Assembly: GCA_017652965.1 (NCBI GenBank)
Contig: JAGBZZ010000254.1
Location: 1-6,135 of the forward strand
Direction of reading: 5' to 3'
Origin: Clostridia bacterium
GTDB taxonomy: Bacteria; Bacillota_A; Clostridia; Oscillospirales; CAG-272
Length of the DNA: 6,135 bases
Positions 1 through 6,056 of the stretch are shown one piece after another. The position numbers were made by a program, and so were the translations under genes. How positions within the stretch are numbered: position 1 is the first letter of the stretch; each line of letters starts with the position of its first letter. Below the pieces are notes generated by a model. That model did no database searches and was not told the DNA's origin. It saw only the letters and a program-made list of their open reading frames with translations.

Positions 1-1
1 A

Positions 2-1402
2 AAGGAGTATCCCGCAAAGGACATGGCGGGGATCCTGAATACGGCACGTTGCGAGGCACTGATCTTATCCCCCATTCTCCGGGATAAGCTTAACATTCTG
101 CGTGAAAACGTGTCCTCCCTTACGACCCTTGTCTCGTTTAGCGAGATGCGTGAGGATATCCTTTCGCTGGATGCCCTGATCGCCGAGGGGGCGGTGGCTA
201 TTTCGGCCGGGGACACCTCCTTTACCGACTATGATATCGATGCCGAGGCCACCGTCTCTATCGTGTTCACCTCGGGTACCACCGGCAAGGGCAAGGGGGT
301 CATGCTGTCTCCCCGTAACATTCTTGATGATATGTCGAACGGCATTTATTTGTTCCACATGCCCGAGAAGACCATCTTTGCCCTGCCCGCTCACCACACC
401 TTCGGCTCGACGGTCAACCTCATCGGCCACTACATGCAGGGGCTTGAGATCTACATCAACAGCGGCACGCGCTATATTCTGAACGAGCTGAAGCAGGAAA
501 ACCCGACCCACCTCGTCCTTGTGCCGCTTTACATCGAGACCTTCTACAAACGCATCTTCGCCTCGATCGAAAAGCAGGGCAAGCTGAAGCTTGTGCGCCG
601 TATGATGAAGCTTTCGAACGGCCTGCGCAGGATCGGCATTGATCTGCGCGAAAAGCTTTTTGCCAAGGTGCTGGAAAACTTCGGCACGCGCATGAGGCTG
701 ATCGTTTCGGGCGGGGCGGCGCTGAACCCCGATATCATCCGCGATTTCGATGCCCTGGGCATTACCATCCTGAACGGCTACGGCATCACCGAGTGCGCCC
801 CCCTTATTTCCTGCAACCGCAACAACTACCGCAAGGCGGGCTCTGTCGGCCGTCCGATCATGGATGAGCTTGTCAAGATCGATGCCCCCAACGAAAACGG
901 CGAGGGCGAGATCTGCGTGAAGGGCACCAACGTCATGCAGGGCTACTTTGAGGACGAGGCCGCAACGGCCGCCGCCTTTGACGAGGAGGGCTACTTCCAC
1001 ACCGGTGACCTCGGCCGCCTGGACGAGGAGGGCTGGATCTACATCACCGGCCGCTCGAAGAACCTGATCATCCTCTCGAACGGCAAAAACGTCTACCCCG
1101 AGGAGATCGAGACCGAGCTTTCGCGTATTTACGGTATCGCGGAGGTCGTGGTCTATGCGGGCGAGAGCCGCGCCGACAGCACAAAGGAGCTGATCGTTGC
1201 CGAGATCTTCCCGGATAAGGAGGCGCTGGATATGCGCGGCATCACCGACTACGACAAGTACTTCCACGAGGAGGTCGCCAAGGCCAACGGCCACATGGCC
1301 CCCTATAAGAAGGTGGAATACGTCAAGCTGCGTACCGAGGAATTCCCGAAGACCACCACCCGTAAGATCACAAGATTTGCCATCGACAAAAAGGTCGACT
1401 GA
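2..1402 (+). CDS. AMP-forming acyl-CoA synthetase (long-chain fatty acid-CoA ligase-like), 5' end missing
   Basis: Adenylate-forming enzyme expected to activate a carboxylic acid, probably a fatty acid, with ATP to an acyl-adenylate and then an acyl-CoA or acyl-carrier thioester; probably cytoplasmic or membrane-associated. The frame is open to the window edge and the codons before the ATG at 23 (KEYPAKD) fit the family, so that ATG is internal and roughly the first hundred residues lie outside. Counting from the first visible codon: P-loop TSGTTGKGKG at 90-99, adenine-binding NGYGITE at 258-264, HTGDLG with the ribose-binding Asp at 336, the hinge GRSKNLIILSNGKNVYPEEIE starting at 350, and C-terminal PKTTTRKITR with the presumed catalytic Lys at 455. 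The usual Gly before that Lys is Arg here. The SGGAALNPDI segment resembles FadD/FAA1-type ligases more than acetyl-CoA synthetases. Substrate chain length cannot be read. A terminator follows directly, so it ends its transcription unit. Confidence 0.93.
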   Translation, partial: KEYPAKDMAGILNTARCEALILSPILRDKLNILRENVSSLTTLVSFSEMREDILSLDALIAEGAVAISAGDTSFTDYDIDAEATVSIVFTSGTTGKGKGVMLSPRNILDDMSNGIYLFHMPEKTIFALPAHHTFGSTVNLIGHYMQGLEIYINSGTRYILNELKQENPTHLVLVPLYIETFYKRIFASIEKQGKLKLVRRMMKLSNGLRRIGIDLREKLFAKVLENFGTRMRLIVSGGAALNPDIIRDFDALGITILNGYGITECAPLISCNRNNYRKAGSVGRPIMDELVKIDAPNENGEGEICVKGTNVMQGYFEDEAATAAAFDEEGYFHTGDLGRLDEEGWIYITGRSKNLIILSNGKNVYPEEIETELSRIYGIAEVVVYAGESRADSTKELIVAEIFPDKEALDMRGITDYDKYFHEEVAKANGHMAPYKKVEYVKLRTEEFPKTTTRKITRFAIDKKVD

Positions 1403-1406
1403 TAAT

Positions 1407-1446
1407 AAAAAGAGACATCCTTCCTACGAGGGGTGTCTCTTTTTTT
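1407..1446 (+). terminator. Intrinsic terminator of the acyl-CoA synthetase gene
   Basis: A ten-base stem (AGAGACATCC at 1411-1420 with GGGTGTCTCT at 1431-1440, one G-T wobble) has a ten-base loop. It is extended at its base by A-T pairs and followed by a run of T. It starts just after the TGA stop at 1400-1402, and the promoter of the next gene lies downstream. Confidence 0.9.
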
Positions 1447-1463
1447 GCGGTAGCCGCGAAAGC

Positions 1464-1478
1464 TGTGGCTCGGCCACA
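1464..1478. repeat. Small hairpin upstream of the orphan gene promoter
   Basis: TGTGGC at 1464-1469 and GCCACA at 1473-1478 form a perfect six-base inverted repeat around TCG. It lies 11 bases upstream of the -35 box. It has no T run, so it is not a terminator. It could be an operator half-site pair or chance; nothing decides. Confidence 0.3.
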
Positions 1479-1489
1479 CCCGGGTACAC

Positions 1490-1519
1490 TTGACAAGCGG
1501 CGCACGGGCGTGGTATAAT
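1490..1519 (+). promoter_or_regulatory. Sigma-A promoter of the 181-residue orphan gene
   Basis: TTGACA at 1490-1495 and TATAAT at 1514-1519 are both perfect consensus boxes, 18 bases apart, with an extended -10 TG at 1511-1512. Transcription should begin near 1524-1528, leaving a leader of only about ten bases before the chosen ATG at 1537. Confidence 0.88.
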
Positions 1520-1524
1520 GCCGT

Positions 1525-1530
1525 GAGGTG
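1525..1530 (+). promoter_or_regulatory. Ribosome binding site that decides the orphan gene start
   Basis: GAGGTG at 1525-1530 is six bases before the ATG at 1537. This favours that ATG over GTG 1528 and ATG 1531, which lie inside or directly against the site. The site falls at the predicted 5' end of the transcript, so promoter and translation signals are almost fused. Confidence 0.65.
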
Positions 1531-1536
1531 ATGCTT

Positions 1537-2082
1537 ATGACAATTCTTGAAGATCTGAAGGCCGAGTACCTTCGGCGGGCAGAGCAGCTTAGCTATATCG
1601 CAAGGTACGTCTATTCCATGCGCGCCTGCCGCGAATTTTCCGAGGTCTCCACCTTTTACCGTCAATGCACAAAAAAGAAGGAACAGCTTAGCATGATGGC
1701 CGAGCGCGGCCTTGCCGCCGTCCACGCCGTCACCCCACCGACCGAGGCGCGGGCCCTGCGCTATCGGCGGATGATCCGCTTTGAGGTCGCCTTTTACCTT
1801 TTGTGGTGCGAGTGGTATGCCGTCAGATACGACGGTTACCTGTGTGCGCCGCCCCGCCAAAGCAACCACGAGGGGCTCCCCTTCCGCCTCCATGATACCT
1901 CGGGCGGTCTTTACGATGCGAAGGTGCTGGAGGCCATCGATCGGCCCGAAGCCGTGGATGCCGAGATCTCCCGCTTCCGCGCCCTCCTGCGCGAGGGCTT
2001 TCGTACCTACGGCGAGAAAAACCTAAGGGATAGCGAAGCGCGCCTTGGCCTTTTGCGCCGTGGGCTTCCCTATTCGCTATAA
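1537..2082 (+). CDS. Hypothetical protein, 181 aa, Arg- and Tyr-rich, function unknown
   Basis: I do not recognise this protein. With the ATG at 1537, chosen from the GAGGTG site six bases upstream, it has 181 residues and ends at TAA 2080-2082. It is rich in arginine (about 24) and tyrosine (about 13), mostly helical in character, with amphipathic stretches at roughly 3-60 and 140-175. A mildly hydrophobic aromatic stretch, FEVAFYLLWCEWYAV at 82-96, is interrupted by charge and is too weak for a clear membrane segment. Four cysteines (31, 44, 91, 103) do not form a CxxC motif. There is no signal peptide. That it is a real gene is supported by a consensus promoter, a ribosome binding site, an uninterrupted frame and its own terminator, with third-position G/C preference like its neighbours. 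It is monocistronic, so context gives no hint of its job. Confidence 0.82.
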   Translation: MTILEDLKAEYLRRAEQLSYIARYVYSMRACREFSEVSTFYRQCTKKKEQLSMMAERGLAAVHAVTPPTEARALRYRRMIRFEVAFYLLWCEWYAVRYDGYLCAPPRQSNHEGLPFRLHDTSGGLYDAKVLEAIDRPEAVDAEISRFRALLREGFRTYGEKNLRDSEARLGLLRRGLPYSL

Positions 2083-2084
2083 GA

Positions 2085-2128
2085 AAAAAAGAGAGATACC
2101 GCACAAAATCGCGGCGTCTCTCTTTTTT
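2085..2128. terminator. Bidirectional intrinsic terminator between convergent genes
   Basis: Arms 2085-2102 and 2111-2128 form an 18-base stem with one mismatch (A-C) and one G-T wobble around an eight-base loop. The stem runs into T tracts in both directions (T at 2123-2128 on plus; A at 2084-2090 gives seven T on minus). It starts two bases after the orphan gene stop and lies nine bases past the minus-strand hydrolase stop, so it should end both transcripts. Confidence 0.92.
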
Positions 2129-2137
2129 GTATTAGAC

Positions 2138-4651
2138 TCATGCACGCAGGAATATCCACTCCCGCGCGGCGGTAGCAGTAAAGGTGATCTCCTCCCCCTC
2201 GGTGCAAAAGGCAAGCGGGCGGCCGTCTGCCTTGGCGGCGCGCACGGAAAACGGAAGCGAGAAGCTTGCAAGGGTCAGGGGCTCACCGTACAGCGAAAGG
2301 CGGCACCCATCATTTGTAAAGAAAACTTCACCCCAAGTGTCGGATACGCTGACAAGGTAGCGCCCCTCTTCCCCCTTTGGGGCAAAGCCGAGGTATCCCC
2401 TTGTCATATCAAAGCGCATCCCCGCCGAAAGCGGCAGAAGGGCAAACGAGGCCATCGAGCGGGCATAGTTGCTTCCGCATTCAAACTCATTCCACGGGTT
2501 TCGCTTCTCGCCGTCGTGGCGGTCACGCACGGCCGACACTAGCCGCTCACACTCGGCGGTGCGCCCCTCGGCAAGGAAGAGCCCTGCCAGCGCATACTCA
2601 AAGCCCGTCATGGTCTCCTCACAGTAGGGGATCGGGATGGCGGGGGTCTTGCACCCCTCGGGATACGCGCAGATCACCGTGCCCGCCTCGTCATTCAGTG
2701 AGAAGAGGCGCCACATATTGGTGACGGTGCGCATGGTGGGCTTGAAGTTATAGCGATAAAGCGCATCCAGCGCCTTTGCCTTTTTGTCGGGGTCAAAGAC
2801 GGGGGGTAGCCCTACCAGCGCGGCGTGCCAGTCTGCCAGCATCTGGTCGATCACCGAGCCGCCCGCCACCTGATACTTGATCTCGCCCGCCTCGGCGTTC
2901 CAGTAATTCTCTGCCCCGTAGCGGAGGACAAGCGCGCGGTCGGCAAGGTCGATCTGCTGGCAGAAGTATTCGCCGTTAAAGAGGGTGGTATTCAGAAACG
3001 CCCGCCCGTTTCGGTAGAGGGCGCGATAGCGTGCGGCGCGCGCCCCGTCACCGAGGGCATCGGCCATCCACGCACCCGCATCCAGGGCAAGCAGGTAAAG
3101 TCCCTCCAGCCAGGAGGAGGGGCCGAAAAGCTCCATATCCAGGGTGTGATGCTGGCGCCCCTCCAGGATCCCGTCCCCGTCGCGGTCCCAGCCGTCCGGG
3201 TTCTCCTCCGAGAAGGCAAACTCCAGCATCGAAAAAATGCTGTCGGCATGGGCGCGAAGCCACGCGGTATCCCCCGAAAGCTTCCACTCCCGATAGCATT
3301 TGATGACCTCGCCCATCTGTCCGTCAAGGCAGGCATGGGGGGTGATGCATGCAACGCCCAGCGGCAGATCCACGCGGAAGTGGCTTCGCCCGCTCTTCTC
3401 CAGGGCATAGCGCATCGTCACCTCGCGCAGTGAGCGCTCAAGCCGCGGGAAAAGGTACGGCAGGGCGTAGGCATAATTCCAAACGTGCTGACAGCTCCCG
3501 TAGCAGGAGCCGACCCTCTCGCCGACCCCCTCAAAGCCCCAAAGCTCGCCCCCCTCGAGGCGGAGGACGGTCGGGGATTTCAGCACCGCGAGATTGGCCG
3601 AAACGGCATCCCGCATAGCGGGGGAAAGGCTACTGCCGGCCAGCGCATCGCGAAAGGCGCGGGTGGCATCAAGAAGCGAGGTAAAGCGGGAAAGCCCAAA
3701 CCCCGCGACCTCCCGTGCCCCCGAAAAGAGGGTGGCGTAATAGTTGCGCCAGGAAAGGTCGCGCCCCTCGGCATCCTTCTTCGGGCTCCAATGATTATAG
3801 GCGTTCGGCACGTACCAGGAAAGGAGAAAGCGCACGCGGCGGCGCTCACGCGCCGCAAGCGAGAAGGTCACCGTAAGCGTGGCATGATCCTGCTTACCGG
3901 GGGTGTCGTAGGTGCGCCCCGGCATCGGGGCGGCCGCCGAAAGGTTCTTCCAATAGGTGGTCACGCCGTCCATCCAGCCGCCGCGATACCAGTATTCCTG
4001 CATCCGCGCCTCCTTGGCATCGGTGGCAAGGCAAAGCTCGCTATAGGCGACCGTGTCGGGGGTGTCCTGCGCGTTTTCAAGAAGGATGCCGTGCATCCCC
4101 TCCTCCGAAAAGGCGGTATTGCGCGAAACGGCGGCAGGGTTTTGCACGGTAAAGGCCAGGGTATACTCCACCGTCTTTGCCGCGATATTCTCTACCTCCC
4201 ACTCAAAAAAGGCGGCGGGCAGGCTACTGTCATCCTCCCGATGCGGGATAAAGGGATTAAAGGCGAGAAGCCGCACGGTGGCGGGAAAGCCCTCCTCACG
4301 GAAGGTAAGCTCGGCAATCGGAAAGGTAGCGTCAAGGTGCAGGTCGCGAAAGTGCGGAAAGCCCGCCATCGTATCATTCCCCGGGCCAAAGCCGAAGCCG
4401 GAATAGAGCCCCTCGTGATGCTCACCGGTCAGCCGATCGGCCGTATCCCCCTGCAAAACGCGCACCTCCTGCCGCCCATCGACCGAGGCCTTGACGGCAA
4501 AATGGGTCATGCCGTTACGGGTATTCTTGGCGGGGCGATTGAATATCTCAAAATCGGCAAGCTCGCCATTGCCGCGAAGGCCGATGCACCCACTCCCGAT
4601 CCCGCCCAGCGGGAAGGAGATCCCCCTTGTCCTTTGCTTTTCGTAATGCAT
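2138..4651 (-). CDS. GH116-family (DUF608-type) glycoside hydrolase, probable intracellular beta-glycosidase
   Basis: A retaining glycosidase of the GH116/GBA2-like type; family members act as beta-glucosidase, glucosylceramidase, beta-xylosidase or beta-N-acetylglucosaminidase, so the substrate is open. The N-terminal domain (about 10-300) begins with the family signature PLGGIGSGCIGLRGNG at 14-29 and ADFEIFNRP. The alpha/alpha-barrel catalytic part (about 330-745) carries WGFEGVGER, whose Glu374 sits where the nucleophile is found (by recalled alignment to TxGH116 E441), then GSCYGSCQHVWNYAYALP (381-398). DGDGILEGRQHHTLDMELFG (491-510) holds Asp505 at the acid/base place. TGFEYALAG (682-690) and NPWNEFECGSNYAR (718-731) are sugar-site-type motifs. 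A beta-rich tail follows. There is no signal peptide, so it should act in the cytoplasm. At 837 residues it is full length. ATG 4651 is preceded by AGGGGGG at six bases. It is divergent from the isomerase gene. Confidence 0.9.
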   Translation of the reverse strand: MHYEKQRTRGISFPLGGIGSGCIGLRGNGELADFEIFNRPAKNTRNGMTHFAVKASVDGRQEVRVLQGDTADRLTGEHHEGLYSGFGFGPGNDTMAGFPHFRDLHLDATFPIAELTFREEGFPATVRLLAFNPFIPHREDDSSLPAAFFEWEVENIAAKTVEYTLAFTVQNPAAVSRNTAFSEEGMHGILLENAQDTPDTVAYSELCLATDAKEARMQEYWYRGGWMDGVTTYWKNLSAAAPMPGRTYDTPGKQDHATLTVTFSLAARERRRVRFLLSWYVPNAYNHWSPKKDAEGRDLSWRNYYATLFSGAREVAGFGLSRFTSLLDATRAFRDALAGSSLSPAMRDAVSANLAVLKSPTVLRLEGGELWGFEGVGERVGSCYGSCQHVWNYAYALPYLFPRLERSLREVTMRYALEKSGRSHFRVDLPLGVACITPHACLDGQMGEVIKCYREWKLSGDTAWLRAHADSIFSMLEFAFSEENPDGWDRDGDGILEGRQHHTLDMELFGPSSWLEGLYLLALDAGAWMADALGDGARAARYRALYRNGRAFLNTTLFNGEYFCQQIDLADRALVLRYGAENYWNAEAGEIKYQVAGGSVIDQMLADWHAALVGLPPVFDPDKKAKALDALYRYNFKPTMRTVTNMWRLFSLNDEAGTVICAYPEGCKTPAIPIPYCEETMTGFEYALAGLFLAEGRTAECERLVSAVRDRHDGEKRNPWNEFECGSNYARSMASFALLPLSAGMRFDMTRGYLGFAPKGEEGRYLVSVSDTWGEVFFTNDGCRLSLYGEPLTLASFSLPFSVRAAKADGRPLAFCTEGEEITFTATAAREWIFLRA

Positions 4652-4657
4652 CCTATG

Positions 4658-4664
4658 CCCCCCT
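4658..4664 (-). promoter_or_regulatory. Ribosome binding site of the GH116 gene
   Basis: Read on the minus strand, AGGGGGG ends six bases before the ATG at 4651. It supports this start, which also places the family's N-terminal GGIGSG signature at the expected distance from the N terminus. Confidence 0.8.
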
Positions 4665-4677
4665 TTCGTTTTTCCTC

Positions 4678-4706
4678 ATTATACAAAAAAGAGGTCCCCC
4701 TGTCAA
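4678..4706 (-). promoter_or_regulatory. Perfect-consensus sigma-A promoter of the GH116 gene
   Basis: On the minus strand, TTGACA (4706-4701) and TATAAT (4683-4678) are separated by exactly 17 bases, the optimal spacing, and the spacer includes a run of six T. Transcription should start near 4671, giving a leader of about 20 bases. Both boxes match consensus fully, so basal strength should be high unless a repressor acts. Confidence 0.9.
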
Positions 4707-4755
4707 CGCCTTTCAAGAATTTGCCCTATCCTGCCCCTTTTCTCCAAAAAACGGC

Positions 4756-4785
4756 TTGCTATTTTGCCGCCCCCTGTGCTATAAT
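4756..4785 (+). promoter_or_regulatory. Extended -10 promoter of the isomerase/epimerase gene
   Basis: TGCTATAAT (4777-4785) is a perfect extended -10. The best -35 is TTGCTA at 4756-4761, with an 18-base spacer and four of six consensus matches. Transcription should begin near 4792. It is back-to-back with the GH116 promoter, with about 50 bases between the two -35 boxes. Confidence 0.8.
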
Positions 4786-4811
4786 GGCGGTAGAAACGCC
4801 AATCACCTTCC

Positions 4812-4818
4812 AAAGGAG
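4812..4818 (+). promoter_or_regulatory. Ribosome binding site that sets the isomerase/epimerase start
   Basis: AAAGGAG at 4812-4818 is six bases before ATG 4825. The frame stays open upstream to 4627, but an upstream start would lie before the promoter, so 4825 is the true start. Confidence 0.88.
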
Positions 4819-4824
4819 ACAGAT

Positions 4825-5694
4825 ATGAGAATTTCAACCTGTTTTGACTCGGTCGCCAAGAAGACCGGGGAAGAGCGCGCCATCGAGCTGATTGCCAAGG
4901 CGGGCTTTGATTGCTGGGATTTTTCGATGTTTAAAATGGCGCCGTACAACTATGCCGAGCGCCGCATTCTGCCGTCCGACCATCCGCTGGCCGGGGACAA
5001 CTGGCGGGAATACGCCCGGCACCTCGGTGAAGTGGGCAGATCCTTTGGGATCACCTGCAACCAGTCGCACGCGCCCTTCCCCTCTAACAGTGAGGAGATC
5101 ATCCCCTATCTCGCCCGCGCGATCGAGGCGACCGCCCTTGCCGGCGGCAAGGTTTGCGTGATCCACCCCGATAACAACAAAAGCGTTGCCGAGAATGCAG
5201 CCATGTATCGCCGCCTTTTGCCCGTCGCGCATGAGTTTGGCGTGGCCATCGCCACCGAAAATATGTGGAACTGGAACAAAGACACGCAGGAGGCCGCCCC
5301 TGCGGCTTGCTCGCACCATGACGATTTCCTCGAGCATATTCTGGCGCTGGACGACCCGCTTTTTGTGGCCTGCGTGGACCTCGGCCATGCCGAAATGCGC
5401 GGCCTTTCGACCGATGCCCCCACGATGATCCGCACGCTTGGCAAGCACGTGGCCGCGCTTCACGTGCAGGATAACGACTGCCACCACGACAGCCACGATC
5501 TGCCCTACTCAATGCAGATAGACTTTGACGCGATCGCCCGTGCCCTTGCCGAGGTCGACTATCAGGGCGACATCACCCTGGAGGCCTGCTATTATTGGAA
5601 GGATGCCACCGCCGAGGAGCAGCCCGCCCGCCTTGCCAACATGGCCGCCGCCGCCCGCCGTCTCGCCGCCGCCGTCGAGGGCTATAAAAAGTAA
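4825..5694 (+). CDS. Sugar phosphate isomerase/epimerase family protein (xylose isomerase-like TIM barrel)
   Basis: A cytoplasmic AP endonuclease 2/xylose isomerase-like TIM barrel enzyme, expected to isomerise or epimerise a sugar or polyol using a divalent metal. The N terminus MRISTCFDS is the first beta strand, followed by ELIAKAGFDCWDFSMF. The expected metal ligands are all visible: Glu145 in ATENMWNW, Asp185 with His188 in VDLGHAEM, His213 in ALHVQDND, and Glu253 in ITLEACYY. Their spacing closely resembles the E-D-H-E set of ketose 3-epimerases. VIHPDNN at 112-118 is the usual strand 4 region. At 289 residues it is full length. A ribosome binding site fixes the start; the gene is monocistronic, with a terminator 22 bases after the stop. 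Divergence from the GH116 hydrolase suggests linked carbohydrate use, but the substrate cannot be told: inosose/hydroxypyruvate isomerase-like or tagatose epimerase-like roles remain open. Confidence 0.9.
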   Translation: MRISTCFDSVAKKTGEERAIELIAKAGFDCWDFSMFKMAPYNYAERRILPSDHPLAGDNWREYARHLGEVGRSFGITCNQSHAPFPSNSEEIIPYLARAIEATALAGGKVCVIHPDNNKSVAENAAMYRRLLPVAHEFGVAIATENMWNWNKDTQEAAPAACSHHDDFLEHILALDDPLFVACVDLGHAEMRGLSTDAPTMIRTLGKHVAALHVQDNDCHHDSHDLPYSMQIDFDAIARALAEVDYQGDITLEACYYWKDATAEEQPARLANMAAAARRLAAAVEGYKK

Positions 5695-5715
5695 TTTTGG
5701 CATACCCGCAAACCG

Positions 5716-5753
5716 AAAAGAGGAATTATGGCTTTGCATAGTTCCTCTTTTTT
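5716..5753 (+). terminator. Intrinsic terminator of the isomerase/epimerase gene
   Basis: A 15-base stem (5716-5730 with 5737-5751, one G-T wobble) around loop GCTTTG, with T run 5748-5753. The outer pairs are AAAAGAGGAA with TTCCTCTTTT. The A-rich upstream arm would let it work weakly in the reverse direction too. Confidence 0.9.
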
Positions 5754-5879
5754 ACATCTTCGTAATTTTGGTTTCAATTGTCCTAATAGCAGAGATAGAG
5801 TAGAAAAGGCTACGGCTACTCGTGGTGGCAAAGAGGAAAACTTTGCAAAGACAGAGCAGAAGAGGTCACGGCGAGGTAG

Positions 5880-5928
5880 CCTTCCCCGGCGGGGGAAGGT
5901 GTCGCGCATAGCGTGACGGATGAGGCGT
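5880..5928 (+). repeat. REP-like double-hairpin unit, left copy
   Basis: Hairpin one is CCTTCCCC (5880-5887) with GGGGAAGG (5892-5899) around GGCG. Hairpin two is GTCGCGC (5901-5907) with GCGTGAC (5911-5917) around ATA, with one G-T wobble. GGATGAGGCGT follows at 5918-5928. From memory, GGGGAAGG-hairpin-GGATGAGG repeats are scattered between genes in many Clostridia; I cannot confirm copy number here. Confidence 0.75.
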
Positions 5929-6010
5929 GTTGTAAAGCGGTCGAAGAGGTGGAGACAAGGCTACGAAAGCTAAAAGGCTCTTATTAAACCTCTTCATACT
6001 TCCTTGCGGG

Positions 6011-6056
6011 ACGCCTCATCCACCGCAAGCGGTCCCCCTTCCCCCGCCGGGGAAGG
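6011..6056 (-). repeat. REP-like double-hairpin unit, right copy
   Basis: Read on the minus strand, the same order recurs: the CCTTCCCC/GGGGAAGG hairpin (6056-6037), then three G, then a different second hairpin (ACCGC with GCGGT, 6033-6022) and GGATGAGGCGT (6021-6011). The outer hairpin is identical to the left copy, while the second differs in sequence but is still self-complementary. Confidence 0.75.

Noticed and set aside
23..25. ATG at 23 as the true start of the acyl-CoA synthetase
   Set aside because: The frame is open upstream with residues fitting the family, no proper ribosome site precedes it at good spacing, and the N-terminal third of the AMP-binding domain would be missing.
65..1294. 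409-codon minus-strand open frame opposite the acyl-CoA synthetase
   Set aside because: The plus-strand protein has all adenylate-forming motifs. The antisense frame is Val/Leu/Asp-biased, lacks a ribosome site and is a typical shadow in GC-rich coding DNA.
1464..1478. The hairpin before the orphan promoter as a second terminator or riboswitch
   Set aside because: The stem is only six bases, has no T run, and lies upstream of the promoter, so it is not in the leader RNA.
2045..3433. Plus-strand open frames at 2045-2542 and 2825-3433
   Set aside because: The first crosses the two-way terminator, both lie antisense to GH116, and neither has recognisable protein features.
4627..4824. Upstream start at 4627 for the isomerase/epimerase
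   Set aside because: It lies before the promoter and inside the divergent gene; the added residues do not resemble the family, and ATG 4825 has an excellent ribosome site.
3485..4828. 447-codon plus-strand open frame opposite the GH116 gene
   Set aside because: Gly/Lys/Pro-biased translation with no family motif or ribosome site. It runs across the divergent promoter region and overlaps the true isomerase start, so it is a shadow of the hydrolase gene.
4834..5496. 220-codon minus-strand open frame opposite the isomerase
   Set aside because: The plus-strand frame carries the full metal-binding set; the antisense frame has no motif or start signals.
5682..5916. Small open frames at 5682-5909 (minus) and 5728-5916 (plus)
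   Set aside because: They run through the terminator and the inverted repeat, have no start signals, and are explained by the repeat.
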